From Leptotrichia hongkongensis (GTDB lineage: Bacteria > Fusobacteriota > Fusobacteriia > Fusobacteriales > Leptotrichiaceae), in assembly GCF_041538065.1 (NCBI RefSeq), contig NZ_JBGORW010000005.1, positions 1 to 64,000 on the forward strand: a stretch of DNA of 64,000 nucleotides, in the 5' to 3' direction. How positions within the stretch are numbered: the stretch's first letter is position 1; each line of letters begins with the position of its first letter. The notes under the pieces were generated by a model. The model was not told where the DNA came from, ran no database searches, and saw nothing but the letters and a program-made list of their open reading frames with translations. Below, piece after piece: positions 9,091-17,737 of the stretch. The position numbers were made by a program, and so were the translations under genes.

Positions 9091-10116
9091 ATGAAAAAAT
9101 TTTTATTGGTTAGTTTTATTTTATGCAGTTTTTATGGATTTTCGGCAAAGGTAAATACATCAAAAAATAATACTTCGGTAACTGAAAATAAAACTAAAAA
9201 TATTGGTGAAATGACTATAAAAGAAACAATTGAGAAACTTAGCGAAAGTGATAAGAAAAAATTTAAAGAGATAGACCTGGAAAAAAAGGAACAGAAGGAA
9301 GTAGAAGATTTGACTAGAAAAGAGTTAAATGAACTTGGCATTAATAAAAAGTCTATTGAAACAACATTTAAGGCTATTGAGATACAGGATGACTATGAAG
9401 AGGCGAAAAAATTGTTTTTACAGGCAATAGAGGAAGACAAAAAAAATTATTTACCATATTATTATTTGGGAATATTAGTTTATCAGCAAGAAAATAATAT
9501 TAAACGTTCAATGGAGTATTTCGAGAAAGCTATAGAGGCTAATCCCAAAAATCCAATGGCATATAATAATCTTGCAGTAAGATATGGACAAGTGAATATG
9601 GAGAAAGAACAGTTGGCTCTTGTTAAAAAAATGATAAAATTATTTCCTGATTTTCCAGAAGGATATTTTTCGTTAGCTGCAATACATTTTCGGAATAAAA
9701 ATTATTTAGATTCGATAAAATATGTAAAATTAGCAATAGAAAAGTATAAAAAAATGAATAAGCTTGATTACTCTTATATAACAGAATCATTAAAAAATAA
9801 ATATGAAGCAGATGCTTATTATCTTTTATTTTTAAATTATATTGGAATGGAAAAATATGACGAAGCATTTGAAAATTCTAAAGAAGCTTATATATTTATG
9901 GCACAGAAGGATAATGAATTGAGATACACTATGTATGATACGCTTGTTGATATTGCACAAGAGATTAAAAAAACAAATAAAATAAAATACAAGGAATACA
10001 GTGCTGTTTTAAACAGTTTACAATTTGCAGAGCAACTAGTAAAAGCAAATAAAGATTTGCAAGAAAGGAAAAGTGGAGATAAAACAATAAACTCTAATCC
10101 TTTGAAAATTGATTAA
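9091..10116 (+). CDS. secreted TPR-repeat protein
   Basis: The product is about 341 residues, with a signal peptide (MKKFLLVSFILCSFYGFSA) and a charged low-complexity segment. Tandem tetratricopeptide repeats begin near residue 115: DYEEAKKLFLQAIEED, YLPYYYLGILVYQQ with MEYFEKAIEANPKNPMAYNNLA, then PEGYFSLAAIHFRNKNYLDSIKYVKLAIE. TPRs are protein-interaction scaffolds, here probably periplasmic. I chose the ATG at 9091 because AAGGGAG lies eight bases upstream; the ATG at 9085 is too close to it. The partner is unknown. Confidence 0.8.
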   Translation: MKKFLLVSFILCSFYGFSAKVNTSKNNTSVTENKTKNIGEMTIKETIEKLSESDKKKFKEIDLEKKEQKEVEDLTRKELNELGINKKSIETTFKAIEIQDDYEEAKKLFLQAIEEDKKNYLPYYYLGILVYQQENNIKRSMEYFEKAIEANPKNPMAYNNLAVRYGQVNMEKEQLALVKKMIKLFPDFPEGYFSLAAIHFRNKNYLDSIKYVKLAIEKYKKMNKLDYSYITESLKNKYEADAYYLLFLNYIGMEKYDEAFENSKEAYIFMAQKDNELRYTMYDTLVDIAQEIKKTNKIKYKEYSAVLNSLQFAEQLVKANKDLQERKSGDKTINSNPLKID

Positions 10117-10162
10117 ATTAAAAAATTTTAATTTAAAATATGGAATGAAAGGTGTGATTAAA

Positions 10163-10921
10163 ATGTTTGATCTGGCTGGGGAAGTTGCTCTTGTTACAGG
10201 TGGGGCAAAAGGCATTGGAAAGGGAATTGCAAAGGCATTGAAGCAGGCAAGGGCAAAAGTGATTATAGGAGACATTGACAAAAATAGAGGAAAAGAAGTT
10301 GCAAATGAGATGGGAGTTGAATTTCGTCATTTTGATGTTACAAATAAAGATTTGGTAGATTATACAATTCAAAGTATTTACGAAGAATACGGAAAAATAA
10401 GCATACTTTGTTCAAATGCAGGTATTTTTCCTAGAACAAGTATTGAAAAAATGACAGAGAAAGACTGGGATGAAGTACAAAATATAAACATGAAAGGGAC
10501 TTTTTTTGTAACAAAAGCAGCACTAAAATATATGAAAAAGCAAAGTTATGGACGAGTAATACTGACCTCTTCGATTACAGGGCCTATTACAGGACTATCG
10601 GGATGGGCACACTATGGAGCTAGCAAATCCGCTCAACTTGGATTTATGCGAAGTGCAGCTATAGAATATGCAAAATATGGAATTACAGTGAATGCAATTC
10701 AACCAGGAAATATTATAAGCGATGGACTTTTAAGCATGGAAAATTCTAAAAGCTATATGAATCAAATAAAAGAAATAATACCAGTATACACTTTGGGAAA
10801 ACCTGAAGATATAGGGTATACAGCAGTTTTTCTAGCAAGCCGAGAAGCTGGATTTATTACAGGACAAACAATAGTAGTAGATGGCGGACAGGTTCTTTTA
10901 GAAACTCTGACTTTTATTTAG
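10163..10921 (+). CDS. short-chain dehydrogenase/reductase
   Basis: This 252-residue SDR is a Rossmann oxidoreductase. Its N-terminal cofactor motif is TGGAKGIGKGIA, followed by DVTN, the SNAG motif (CSNAGIF), catalytic Ser in LTSSITG, and Tyr/Lys in YGASKSA. It ends IVVDGGQ, as in FabG-like enzymes. Family and fold are certain; the substrate is not. It could be a FabG paralogue or a sugar/polyol dehydrogenase, and isolation from fatty-acid genes argues mildly for the latter. The start is the ATG at 10163 after AAAGGTG; an earlier in-frame ATG at 10109 overlaps the TPR gene. Confidence 0.88.
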   Translation: MFDLAGEVALVTGGAKGIGKGIAKALKQARAKVIIGDIDKNRGKEVANEMGVEFRHFDVTNKDLVDYTIQSIYEEYGKISILCSNAGIFPRTSIEKMTEKDWDEVQNINMKGTFFVTKAALKYMKKQSYGRVILTSSITGPITGLSGWAHYGASKSAQLGFMRSAAIEYAKYGITVNAIQPGNIISDGLLSMENSKSYMNQIKEIIPVYTLGKPEDIGYTAVFLASREAGFITGQTIVVDGGQVLLETLTFI

Positions 10922-10993
10922 CATCTAAATTAACATAAAATAGAAAATCTTTTGAAAAAAAGTATTGAAATTATGACTTATTTCGTGCTAAAA

Positions 10994-11002
10994 TGGTATA
11001 AT
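10994..11002 (+). promoter_or_regulatory. extended -10 promoter of guaB
   Basis: TGgTATAAT is a full extended -10 element about 95 bases before the guaB start; no strong -35 is evident. Confidence 0.5.
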
Positions 11003-11096
11003 TTAAAAAAGAGTTTTTGTAAAATTTCACTTGGTTTACTAAACTTGCAGGATAAATAATTAAAATTTTAAAAATAAAATGAGGAGGATGTTTAAA

Positions 11097-12572
11097 ATGA
11101 GTCAAAAAGATAAAATTGTAATTTCTGAAGGATTGACTTTTGATGATGTACTATTAATTCCACAGGCATCAGATGTGGTACCGCACGAAGTGTCACTGAA
11201 AACAAATTTAACTAAAAAATTGGTACTAAATATACCAATACTAAGTGCCGCAATGGATACAGTTACAGAATCAAAACTTGCAATTGCGCTTGCAAGAGAA
11301 GGTGGAATTGGATTTATTCATAAAAATATGACAATTGAAAGACAGGCTGAAGAGGTATCAAAAGTAAAAAGATACGAAAGCGGTATGATTACAAATCCGA
11401 TTACATTAAAAGAAGATGCTATTTTAAAAGATGCAAATGACTTGATGAAAAATTATAAAGTCTCGGGACTTCCTGTAGTTGATAATGATGGTAATTTAAA
11501 AGGAATTATTACTAATCGTGACTTGAAATATAGAGAAGATTTATCATTAAAAGTTGTAGATATTATGACGAAAGATAATTTGGTAACTGCCCCTGTTGGA
11601 ACAACTCTTGAAGGTGCAAAATCTATTCTTCTGGAAAATAGAATAGAAAAATTGCCAATAGTTGAAGGTACTAAATTAAAAGGTTTGATTACAATTAAAG
11701 ATATTGACAATGTTATAAATTATCCTAATGCTGCAAAAGATGAACACGGTAGACTTAGAGTGGGAGCAGGAGTTGGAGTTGGAACTGATACAGTAAGAAG
11801 AGTTACAGCTCTAGTAGAAGCTGGAGTTGATATTATTGCTGTTGATTCGGCACACGGACATTCAAAAGGAGTTATTAATAAAATAAAGGAAATTAGAGAG
11901 GTTTTCCCTGATTTAGACATAATCGGAGGAAATATCGTAACTCCAGAGGCAGCGCTTGACTTGATAGAAGCAGGAGTAAATGCAGTAAAAGTCGGAGTTG
12001 GACCAGGTTCAATCTGTACAACTAGAGTTGTTTCAGGAGTTGGAGTGCCACAAATTTCAGCTGTAATGAATATTGCACAAGTTTGTAAAGATAAAGGAAT
12101 CGGACTTATTGCTGATGGTGGAATAAAATTATCTGGAGATGTTGTAAAAGCTATTGCGGCTGGAGCGGACTGCGTTATGCTAGGAGGAATGCTTGCGGGA
12201 ACTGATGAAGCACCAGGAGAAGAAATTTTGTACAACGGAAGAAAATTTAAGACTTATGCAGGAATGGGATCGCTTGCGGCAATGAAGAGAGGTAGTAGTG
12301 ACAGATACTTTCAGCTTGAAGCAGCAACAGAAAAATTAGTTCCAGAAGGAATTGAATCAATGGTTCCATATAAAGGTGCATTAAAGGATACAGTTTACCA
12401 AATTTGCGGTGGACTTCGTTCTGGAATGGGATACTGTGGAACTGGTACAATTAAGGAATTAAAAGAAAATGGAAAATTTGTAAAAATAACAGGAGCAGGA
12501 CTGAAGGAAAGCCATCCTCACGACGTTATTATTACAAAGGAAGCGCCAAACTACAATAATTCAAATAACTAG
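11097..12572 (+). CDS. guaB: IMP dehydrogenase
   Basis: GuaB oxidises IMP to XMP with NAD+, the committed step of GMP synthesis. The 491-residue product has the barrel start LTFDDVLLIPQ and a two-CBS regulatory insert of about 110 residues (roughly 95-205, containing GIITNRDLKY and GLITIKDID). Catalytic Cys307 is in GPGSICTTR. ADGGIKLSGD and the mobile flap MGSLAAMKRGSSDRYFQ follow. The ATG at 11097 is used because GAGGAGG precedes it. It is probably transcribed alone from an extended -10 promoter. Confidence 0.97.
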   Translation: MSQKDKIVISEGLTFDDVLLIPQASDVVPHEVSLKTNLTKKLVLNIPILSAAMDTVTESKLAIALAREGGIGFIHKNMTIERQAEEVSKVKRYESGMITNPITLKEDAILKDANDLMKNYKVSGLPVVDNDGNLKGIITNRDLKYREDLSLKVVDIMTKDNLVTAPVGTTLEGAKSILLENRIEKLPIVEGTKLKGLITIKDIDNVINYPNAAKDEHGRLRVGAGVGVGTDTVRRVTALVEAGVDIIAVDSAHGHSKGVINKIKEIREVFPDLDIIGGNIVTPEAALDLIEAGVNAVKVGVGPGSICTTRVVSGVGVPQISAVMNIAQVCKDKGIGLIADGGIKLSGDVVKAIAAGADCVMLGGMLAGTDEAPGEEILYNGRKFKTYAGMGSLAAMKRGSSDRYFQLEAATEKLVPEGIESMVPYKGALKDTVYQICGGLRSGMGYCGTGTIKELKENGKFVKITGAGLKESHPHDVIITKEAPNYNNSNN

Positions 12573-12624
12573 AAAATATCTAAAAAATTTAAAAATTGAA
12601 TTATGAATTAATGAAAGGATGAGA

Positions 12625-13212
12625 ATGAATAAAGTAAAGAAAATAGCACTTTTACTTACGTTGGTAATGGGAATAAGTGTTTTATCCTATTCCTATGAGG
12701 ACTATTATGAAAAAATCTATAGTGTAAAAATTTCTAAAAGTGATTTGTTTAAAGCTATACATGCTAATAAAAATCAGCAAATAAAGTTATCAAAAATATT
12801 TGATGAATATCAAAAAAAAGCTGAAGGAGTAGAAAAAGAATTGATCCGATTCGACAAGAAAAAAATAAAAATTGGAAAAATAGAGCAGGAAAGATACAGA
12901 GCAATTGCAAAAATTTTGACAAATGAACAGTTTGAAGCCTATAATTCCTATATAAACTCTCAAAAAGCATTATTTGATGAAAAAATTGATAAAGTCAAAA
13001 ATTTTGTTGATAGTATTAATTTGACAAACGAGCAAAAATCACGTATTTTAAAATACGAACGTGACTTTAAACGTGAAGTTGATAAATTGAAAGATCAAAG
13101 ATTAACAGAAGAAAGCTTCATTGCAAAATATAATGAATTAAAGCAGGAAAGAAACGAAAAAATGCGAACAGTTCTACTTGATGATCAGGTAAAATTGATA
13201 GAAAGTTTTTAG
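12625..13212 (+). CDS. secreted Spy/CpxP-like LTxxQ protein
   Basis: This exported protein of about 195 residues has a signal peptide (KKIALLLTLVMGISVLSYSY) and then an almost wholly helical, charged body. It carries two LTNEQ motifs (ILTNEQFEAY and NLTNEQKSRI), the hallmark of the Spy/CpxP family of periplasmic ATP-independent chaperones and stress sensors. Family membership rests on this motif and the helical character, so function is inferred. The ATG at 12625 is preferred because GAAAGG lies six bases upstream. Confidence 0.65.
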   Translation: MNKVKKIALLLTLVMGISVLSYSYEDYYEKIYSVKISKSDLFKAIHANKNQQIKLSKIFDEYQKKAEGVEKELIRFDKKKIKIGKIEQERYRAIAKILTNEQFEAYNSYINSQKALFDEKIDKVKNFVDSINLTNEQKSRILKYERDFKREVDKLKDQRLTEESFIAKYNELKQERNEKMRTVLLDDQVKLIESF

Positions 13213-13216
13213 AGTA

Positions 13217-13246
13217 TTGACAAAAGTTATAAAAAAATGTTAGAAT
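13217..13246 (+). promoter_or_regulatory. promoter of the rpsB block
   Basis: TTGACA (13217-13222), an 18-base spacer and TAGAAT (13241-13246) with an extended TG. The resulting 5' UTR is about 150 nt, long enough for the S2 autoregulation known for rpsB leaders, though I see no defined motif. Confidence 0.65.
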
Positions 13247-13401
13247 ACTATGATTAATCACACTTTGTATTATTTAAGGATAGGGTGTTGGAATTTTAAA
13301 ATTTATTTTTATAAATATTATAAAATAAAAAGTAAAAATTACAATCTGTCTTTTAAAGAAAAGTGGGAGAAAAACCAAAAAAAATTAGGAGGAAAAACGT
13401 A

Positions 13402-14178
13402 ATGGCAGTAATTACAATGAAACAATTATTAGAAGTAGGAGCACATTTTGGACATCAGGCAAAAAGATGGAACCCTAAAATGAAACCTTACATTTTTACA
13501 GAAAGAAATGGAATCCATATTTTGGATTTACACCAAACTTTAGGAGCAACTGAAGCAGCTTATGAATTTGTAAGACAAATCTCTGAAGAAGGTGGAAAAG
13601 TATTATTCGTAGGAACTAAAAAACAAGCTCAGGAAGCAGTTAAGGAAGAAGCTGAAAGAGCTGGAGGATTCTATGTAAACCACAGATGGTTAGGTGGACT
13701 TTTAACTAACTTGGAAACAATCAAAAAAAGAGTAAAAAGATTAAAAGAACTTGAAGAAATGGATGCAGATGGAACTTTAGACGAAGCATACACTAAAAAA
13801 GAAGCTGGATTATTAAGAAAAGAAATGGCAAAACTTTCTAAAAATATTGGTGGAATTAAAGATATGAACACTTTACCAGCAGCATTGTTTGTAGTTGACA
13901 TCAAAAAAGAATTCTTAGCATTAGAAGAAGCTAAAAAATTAGGAATTCCTGTAATCGCATTAATCGATACAAACGTAGATCCTGATTTAGTAACTTACAA
14001 AATTCCAGCAAATGATGATGCTATAAGATCAGTAAAATTATTTGCACAAGTTATTGCAAATGCTGCAATTGAAGGAAACGGTGGAATTGAAAATGTTGTT
14101 GAAGGAGCAGAAGTAGAAGTTCCTGCAAACGAAGAAATCGTTGAGGAAGTAGTAGAAGAAGTAGTAACTGAAGAATAA
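13402..14178 (+). CDS. rpsB: 30S ribosomal protein S2
   Basis: S2 is the small-subunit protein that docks S1. The 258-residue product opens MAVITMKQLLEVGAHFGHQAKRWNPKMKPYIF and continues with LFVGTKKQAQ, VNHRWLGGLLTN and IDTNVDPDLVTYKIPANDDA, all family signatures. The C-terminal tail (about residues 235-258) is strongly acidic. The start is the ATG at 13402 after TTAGGAGG. It leads rpsB-pspC-tsf-pyrH-frr; rpsB-tsf-pyrH-frr is a widely conserved order, here with a small extra gene inserted. Confidence 0.98.
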   Translation: MAVITMKQLLEVGAHFGHQAKRWNPKMKPYIFTERNGIHILDLHQTLGATEAAYEFVRQISEEGGKVLFVGTKKQAQEAVKEEAERAGGFYVNHRWLGGLLTNLETIKKRVKRLKELEEMDADGTLDEAYTKKEAGLLRKEMAKLSKNIGGIKDMNTLPAALFVVDIKKEFLALEEAKKLGIPVIALIDTNVDPDLVTYKIPANDDAIRSVKLFAQVIANAAIEGNGGIENVVEGAEVEVPANEEIVEEVVEEVVTEE

Positions 14179-14224
14179 TTTTTAAAAATCAAAGATATAT
14201 ATAAAATTTGATGTGCCAAAATAC

Positions 14225-14278
14225 AAAATTATTTAATTTTTTAGAAAAGATTTACTTTTTCTTTTAGTTAAATAATTT
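14225..14278. repeat. large hairpin between rpsB and the PspC gene
   Basis: AAATTATTTAA (14225-14235) pairs perfectly with TTAAATAATTT (14268-14278), and an inner AGAAAAG/CTTTTTCT-like stem extends it. No T run follows, so it may be a processing or stability element rather than a terminator. Confidence 0.5.
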
Positions 14279-14308
14279 ACTATGAAATGTATTTTAGGAG
14301 GAAATAAT

Positions 14309-14503
14309 ATGAAAAAAAAATTATATAAATCATTAAAAGATAGAAAAATAGCAGGAGTTTGTGGAGGAATAGCAGAATATTTTGATATTGATTCAAATGT
14401 TATAAGAATATTCTGGGTTATTTTTGCATCTGCATTTGGAACTGGAATACTACCATACATTGTCTGTGCTATAATTTTAAAAAACAATCCAGACGAATAT
14501 TAA
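14309..14503 (+). CDS. PspC-domain small membrane protein
   Basis: This 64-residue protein matches the PspC domain: KKLYKSLKDRKIAGVCGGIAEYFDIDSNVIRIFWVIF, then a single hydrophobic segment ending in NNPDEY. PspC proteins sit in the inner membrane and relate to phage-shock or envelope-stress responses, though stand-alone copies are poorly understood. It starts at 14309 after TTAGGAGG. Insertion between rpsB and tsf is unusual. Confidence 0.85.
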   Translation: MKKKLYKSLKDRKIAGVCGGIAEYFDIDSNVIRIFWVIFASAFGTGILPYIVCAIILKNNPDEY

Positions 14504-14573
14504 TCATAATCAAAATAAATATTTTTTTACCGAATTTAAAGGAACTGATAACAATAAATAGGAGGGAAATAAA

Positions 14574-15458
14574 GTGGCAATTACAACAGCACTTATTAAA
14601 GAATTAAGAGAAAGAACAGGAGCAGGAATGCTTGACTGTAAAAAAGCTTTACAAGAAAATGATGGAGATATTGAAAAAGCAATTGACTGGTTAAGAGAAA
14701 AAGGAATTGCTAAGGCAGCTAAAAAATCTGGAAGAGTTGCAGCAGAAGGATTGGTATTTGCAGCAATATCTGAAGATAGAAAAAAAGGTGCTATCTTAGA
14801 ATTCAACTCTGAAACTGACTTCGTTGCTAAAAATGATGAATTCAAATCTTTTGGAGAAAAATTGGTAGGATTGACTTTAAGCCATGACTTGACAAGCGAA
14901 GATGAATTAAAAGCATTTGAACTTGAAGGAAAAACTGTTGAAACTCATTTGACAGAATTAATTGCTAAAATTGGTGAAAATATGAATATTAGAAGATTAA
15001 AAGTTGTTTCAACTGATGGATTTATCGAAACTTATATTCACTTAGGTGGAAAAATTGGTGTATTATTAAATGTTAATGGAGAAGCTACTCCTGAAAATAT
15101 TGAAAAAGCAAAAGGTGTTGCAATGCACATTGCAGCAATGGATCCAAAATATTTAGATAAATCACAAGTTACAGCTGATGATTTGGAAAGAGAAAAAGAA
15201 ATTGCAAGACATCAGTTAGAATCAGAAGGGAAACCAGCTAATATCATTGAAAAAATATTGGATGGAAAAATGAGAAAATTCTACGAAGAAAACTGCTTAG
15301 TACAACAAAAATATGTTAGAGATGACAGTGTTACTATCGAACAATTTATTGCCCCAAGTACAATAAATTCATTTGACAGATTTAAAGTTGGAGAAGGAAT
15401 CGAAAAAGAAGAAGTAGATTTCGCTGCTGAAGTAGCTGCACAAATTTCTGGAAATTAA
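14574..15458 (+). CDS. tsf: elongation factor Ts
   Basis: EF-Ts is the guanine nucleotide exchange factor that recycles EF-Tu-GDP. The 294-residue product has the N-terminal UBA-like domain (LIKELRERTGAGMLDCKKAL), the key NSETDFVAKND motif contacting EF-Tu, and two core subdomains. The start codon is GTG at 14574 with AGGAGGG eight bases upstream. A hairpin terminator lies just after the gene, so pyrH may also depend on read-through or its own promoter. Confidence 0.98.
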   Translation: MAITTALIKELRERTGAGMLDCKKALQENDGDIEKAIDWLREKGIAKAAKKSGRVAAEGLVFAAISEDRKKGAILEFNSETDFVAKNDEFKSFGEKLVGLTLSHDLTSEDELKAFELEGKTVETHLTELIAKIGENMNIRRLKVVSTDGFIETYIHLGGKIGVLLNVNGEATPENIEKAKGVAMHIAAMDPKYLDKSQVTADDLEREKEIARHQLESEGKPANIIEKILDGKMRKFYEENCLVQQKYVRDDSVTIEQFIAPSTINSFDRFKVGEGIEKEEVDFAAEVAAQISGN

Positions 15459-15461
15459 TTA

Positions 15462-15487
15462 TAAGGGGAATTATCCCCTTATTTTTT
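15462..15487 (+). terminator. rho-independent terminator after tsf
   Basis: TAAGGGG/CCCCTTA stem with a 6-nt loop, followed by TTTTTT. Confidence 0.85.
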
Positions 15488-15545
15488 CGTAAATTTTTAA
15501 ACGGGGGTTAGAGTATAACCTATAAAATTCATGGAGGCTCCTATA

Positions 15546-16256
15546 ATGCTTAAATATAAAAGAATATTATTAAAACTAAGTGGAGAAGCACTTGCAGGGA
15601 ACAAAGAATTTGGTTTTTCAAATGAAGTGCTTGAAAGTTTTGCAAAACAGATAAAGGATGTGCATGAAAAAGGTGTGCAAATTGCTATCGTTATTGGTGG
15701 TGGAAATATTTTTCGTGGAATAAGCGGGATGGAAAAAGGCTTTGACAGAGTGACTGGAGATACAATGGGAATGCTTGCAACAATCATGAATGGGCTTGCA
15801 CTGCAAAATGCGATTGAAAGCATAGGAGTACCAACAAGAGTTATGACAGCGCTTCAAATGCCGCAAGTAGCCGAGCTTTATATCAGACGTAAAGCAATAA
15901 GACATCTGGAAAAAGGAAGAGTTGTTATTTTTGCAGGTGGAACAAGCAATCCTTATTTTACGACAGATTCTTCGGGAGCATTGAGAGCTGTGGAAATTCA
16001 GGCAGATGTACTTGCGAAAGGAACAAAAGTTGATGGAATTTATGACAAAGATCCGATGAAGTTTGATGATGCTGTAAGATATGATACAGTAACTTTTGAT
16101 GAAGCTATTTCAAAAAATCTTGGAGTAATGGATACAGCAGCACTTTCATTATGTAGGGAAAATCAAATGCCAATTGTGGTATTTAACGCCTTGGAAGAGG
16201 GGAACATCTTAAAAATGGCTCAAGGTGATAATATAGGAACAACTGTAAAAAAATAA
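15546..16256 (+). CDS. pyrH: UMP kinase
   Basis: PyrH phosphorylates UMP to UDP; it is a hexameric amino-acid-kinase-fold enzyme. Visible are KRILLKLSGEAL, the glycine loop VIGGGNIFRG, GDTMGMLATIMN, FAGGTSNPYFTTDSSGALRA (catalytic Asp and nucleotide contacts) and KGTKVDGIYDKDP. The 236 residues match the family. The ATG at 15546 has GGAGG eight bases upstream; the ATG at 15531 overlaps that site. Confidence 0.97.
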   Translation: MLKYKRILLKLSGEALAGNKEFGFSNEVLESFAKQIKDVHEKGVQIAIVIGGGNIFRGISGMEKGFDRVTGDTMGMLATIMNGLALQNAIESIGVPTRVMTALQMPQVAELYIRRKAIRHLEKGRVVIFAGGTSNPYFTTDSSGALRAVEIQADVLAKGTKVDGIYDKDPMKFDDAVRYDTVTFDEAISKNLGVMDTAALSLCRENQMPIVVFNALEEGNILKMAQGDNIGTTVKK

Positions 16257-16311
16257 TTGATATAAAATAAAAAAACAAAATATTTTAATAAAAAATAAAA
16301 AGGTGGTAGGA

Positions 16312-16869
16312 ATGTTAGATGCAATTTTAAAAGAAGCTGAAGAAAAAATGCAAAAATCTTTAGAAAACACAAAAGATAAATTTTCTCACGTAAGAGCAGG
16401 ACGTGCAAGCGTTTCTATGCTTGATGGAGTAACAGTAGAAGCTTATGGTGCTCAAACTCCTCTTAATCAAGTTGGAACAGTTTCAGCTCCAGAAGCTAGA
16501 TTATTAGTAATAGACCCTTGGGATAAAACATTAATCCCAGTAATTGAAAAAACTATTTTACAGGCAAATCTAGGATTTAATCCATCAAATGATGGTAAAG
16601 TTATTAGGCTTGTCGTGCCAGAACTTACAGAAGATCGTAGAAAAGAATATGTAAAAATGGTAAAAAAAGAAGCTGAAGAAGGAAAAGTTGCAATCAGAAA
16701 CGTAAGAAAAGACGTAAATAATAAACTTAGAAAACTTGAAAAAGACAGCGAAATTACAGAAGATGAACTAAAATCAAGCGAAGAAAAAGTACAAAAATCA
16801 ACAGATAAATATATCGCACAAGTTGACGATGCTTTGAGTAAAAAAGAAAAAGAATTATTAACAGTTTAA
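16312..16869 (+). CDS. frr: ribosome recycling factor
   Basis: RRF splits post-termination ribosomes together with EF-G. This 185-residue protein shows HVRAGRASVSMLDGV, YGAQTPLNQVGTVSAPEARLLVI, PWDKTLIPVIEKTI, GLGFNPSNDG-like text, and the long helical C-terminal RRKEYVKMVKKEAEEGKVAIRNVRKD. I use the ATG at 16312 (MLDAIL) with AAGGTGG upstream rather than the GTG at 16303. It closes the translation block before a strong hairpin. Confidence 0.97.
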   Translation: MLDAILKEAEEKMQKSLENTKDKFSHVRAGRASVSMLDGVTVEAYGAQTPLNQVGTVSAPEARLLVIDPWDKTLIPVIEKTILQANLGFNPSNDGKVIRLVVPELTEDRRKEYVKMVKKEAEEGKVAIRNVRKDVNNKLRKLEKDSEITEDELKSSEEKVQKSTDKYIAQVDDALSKKEKELLTV

Positions 16870-16903
16870 TTTTTTGAATAAAATTTAGGAATGAAATAAA
16901 AAT

Positions 16904-16949
16904 AGGGAATTATTCTAGTTTTGGTAGAATTAGAATAGTTCCCTTTTTA
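16904..16949 (+). terminator. terminator after frr
   Basis: A 14-bp stem (16904-16917 with 16931-16944; one G-T pair) is followed by a T run. It separates frr from the convergent minus-strand HAD gene. Confidence 0.85.
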
Positions 16950-16999
16950 CATTTTTTATGCTTTAGTTAATACTTGAGTTTTATCTTTATTTAAAAATA

Positions 17000-17662
17000 T
17001 TATTTCCAAAATAATTTATCGAATAATGTTTTTCGAGGTGGCATTCCATCAAGTTTAACTCCATTCTTAATCCAGTATGTTTTTTTGGAAATATCATAAA
17101 GTGGCTTGTCTGCTAGACTGTCAGAGTAAAATTTTATGATATCATATTCAAAATTATTTTGCTTTGCCCATTCGTTCAATTTTTTTACTTTTTCGTCTCC
17201 TTTATTATTTTCTCCATCAATTTTGGCAACGAAAGTTTCCTTGTTATCGTTTACAAAATTTGTACCAAAGACTTTGTCATAGCCAAGTGATAATAAAAAT
17301 TTTTCTATTAGGAATAATGGGCTTGCTGAAGACACGATAACCATTTCGCATTCTTTTTTGTTTTTTTCCAGCTCGTCCTTTATCCAAGGATAAATTTTAT
17401 GTTTTTTAGTTTCCCAGAAATCTGCTACTAATTTTTCAATTTCTTCTCTTGAATGGCTTTCTAAAAATTCAAAATATCTTTCTTTCAAAGTAGTCAGATT
17501 TATTATTTTTATCAGATAAAAAAGTAAATCTTTTGAATATTTTATCAAAAATAAAATAGATTTTAGTGGATATTTTTTTAAATAAAATGTAGAAAAATTA
17601 ACACCAGTTTCTCCATCATATATTGTCTTGTCAAAATCATAAACTATAATTTTTTTTTTCAT
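17000..17662 (-). CDS. HAD superfamily IB phosphatase
   Basis: This 220-residue haloacid-dehalogenase-fold hydrolase resembles phosphoserine phosphatases. Motif I is VYDFDKTIYDG (nucleophile and acid Asp), motif II is VIVSSASP, and motifs III/IV appear as the conserved Lys region and FYSDSLADKPL. The helical cap lies between residues 20 and 100. The substrate cannot be read from the sequence; serine phosphate, a sugar phosphate or a lipid phosphate are possible. It precedes fni-mvaK2 on the same strand in transcription-downstream position. Confidence 0.85.
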   Translation of the reverse strand: MKKKIIVYDFDKTIYDGETGVNFSTFYLKKYPLKSILFLIKYSKDLLFYLIKIINLTTLKERYFEFLESHSREEIEKLVADFWETKKHKIYPWIKDELEKNKKECEMVIVSSASPLFLIEKFLLSLGYDKVFGTNFVNDNKETFVAKIDGENNKGDEKVKKLNEWAKQNNFEYDIIKFYSDSLADKPLYDISKKTYWIKNGVKLDGMPPRKTLFDKLFWK

Positions 17663-17737
17663 TAATTAACTCTCTTTCTTTAATTATATTCATTTAAAAT
17701 CAATTTTTGATATACAGTTAAGTTATCGGCAGATTTA

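Noticed and set aside
11720..12235. 171-codon minus-strand ORF inside guaB
   Set aside because: A shadow of the guaB coding frame with Pro/Thr/Ser-rich, implausible composition.
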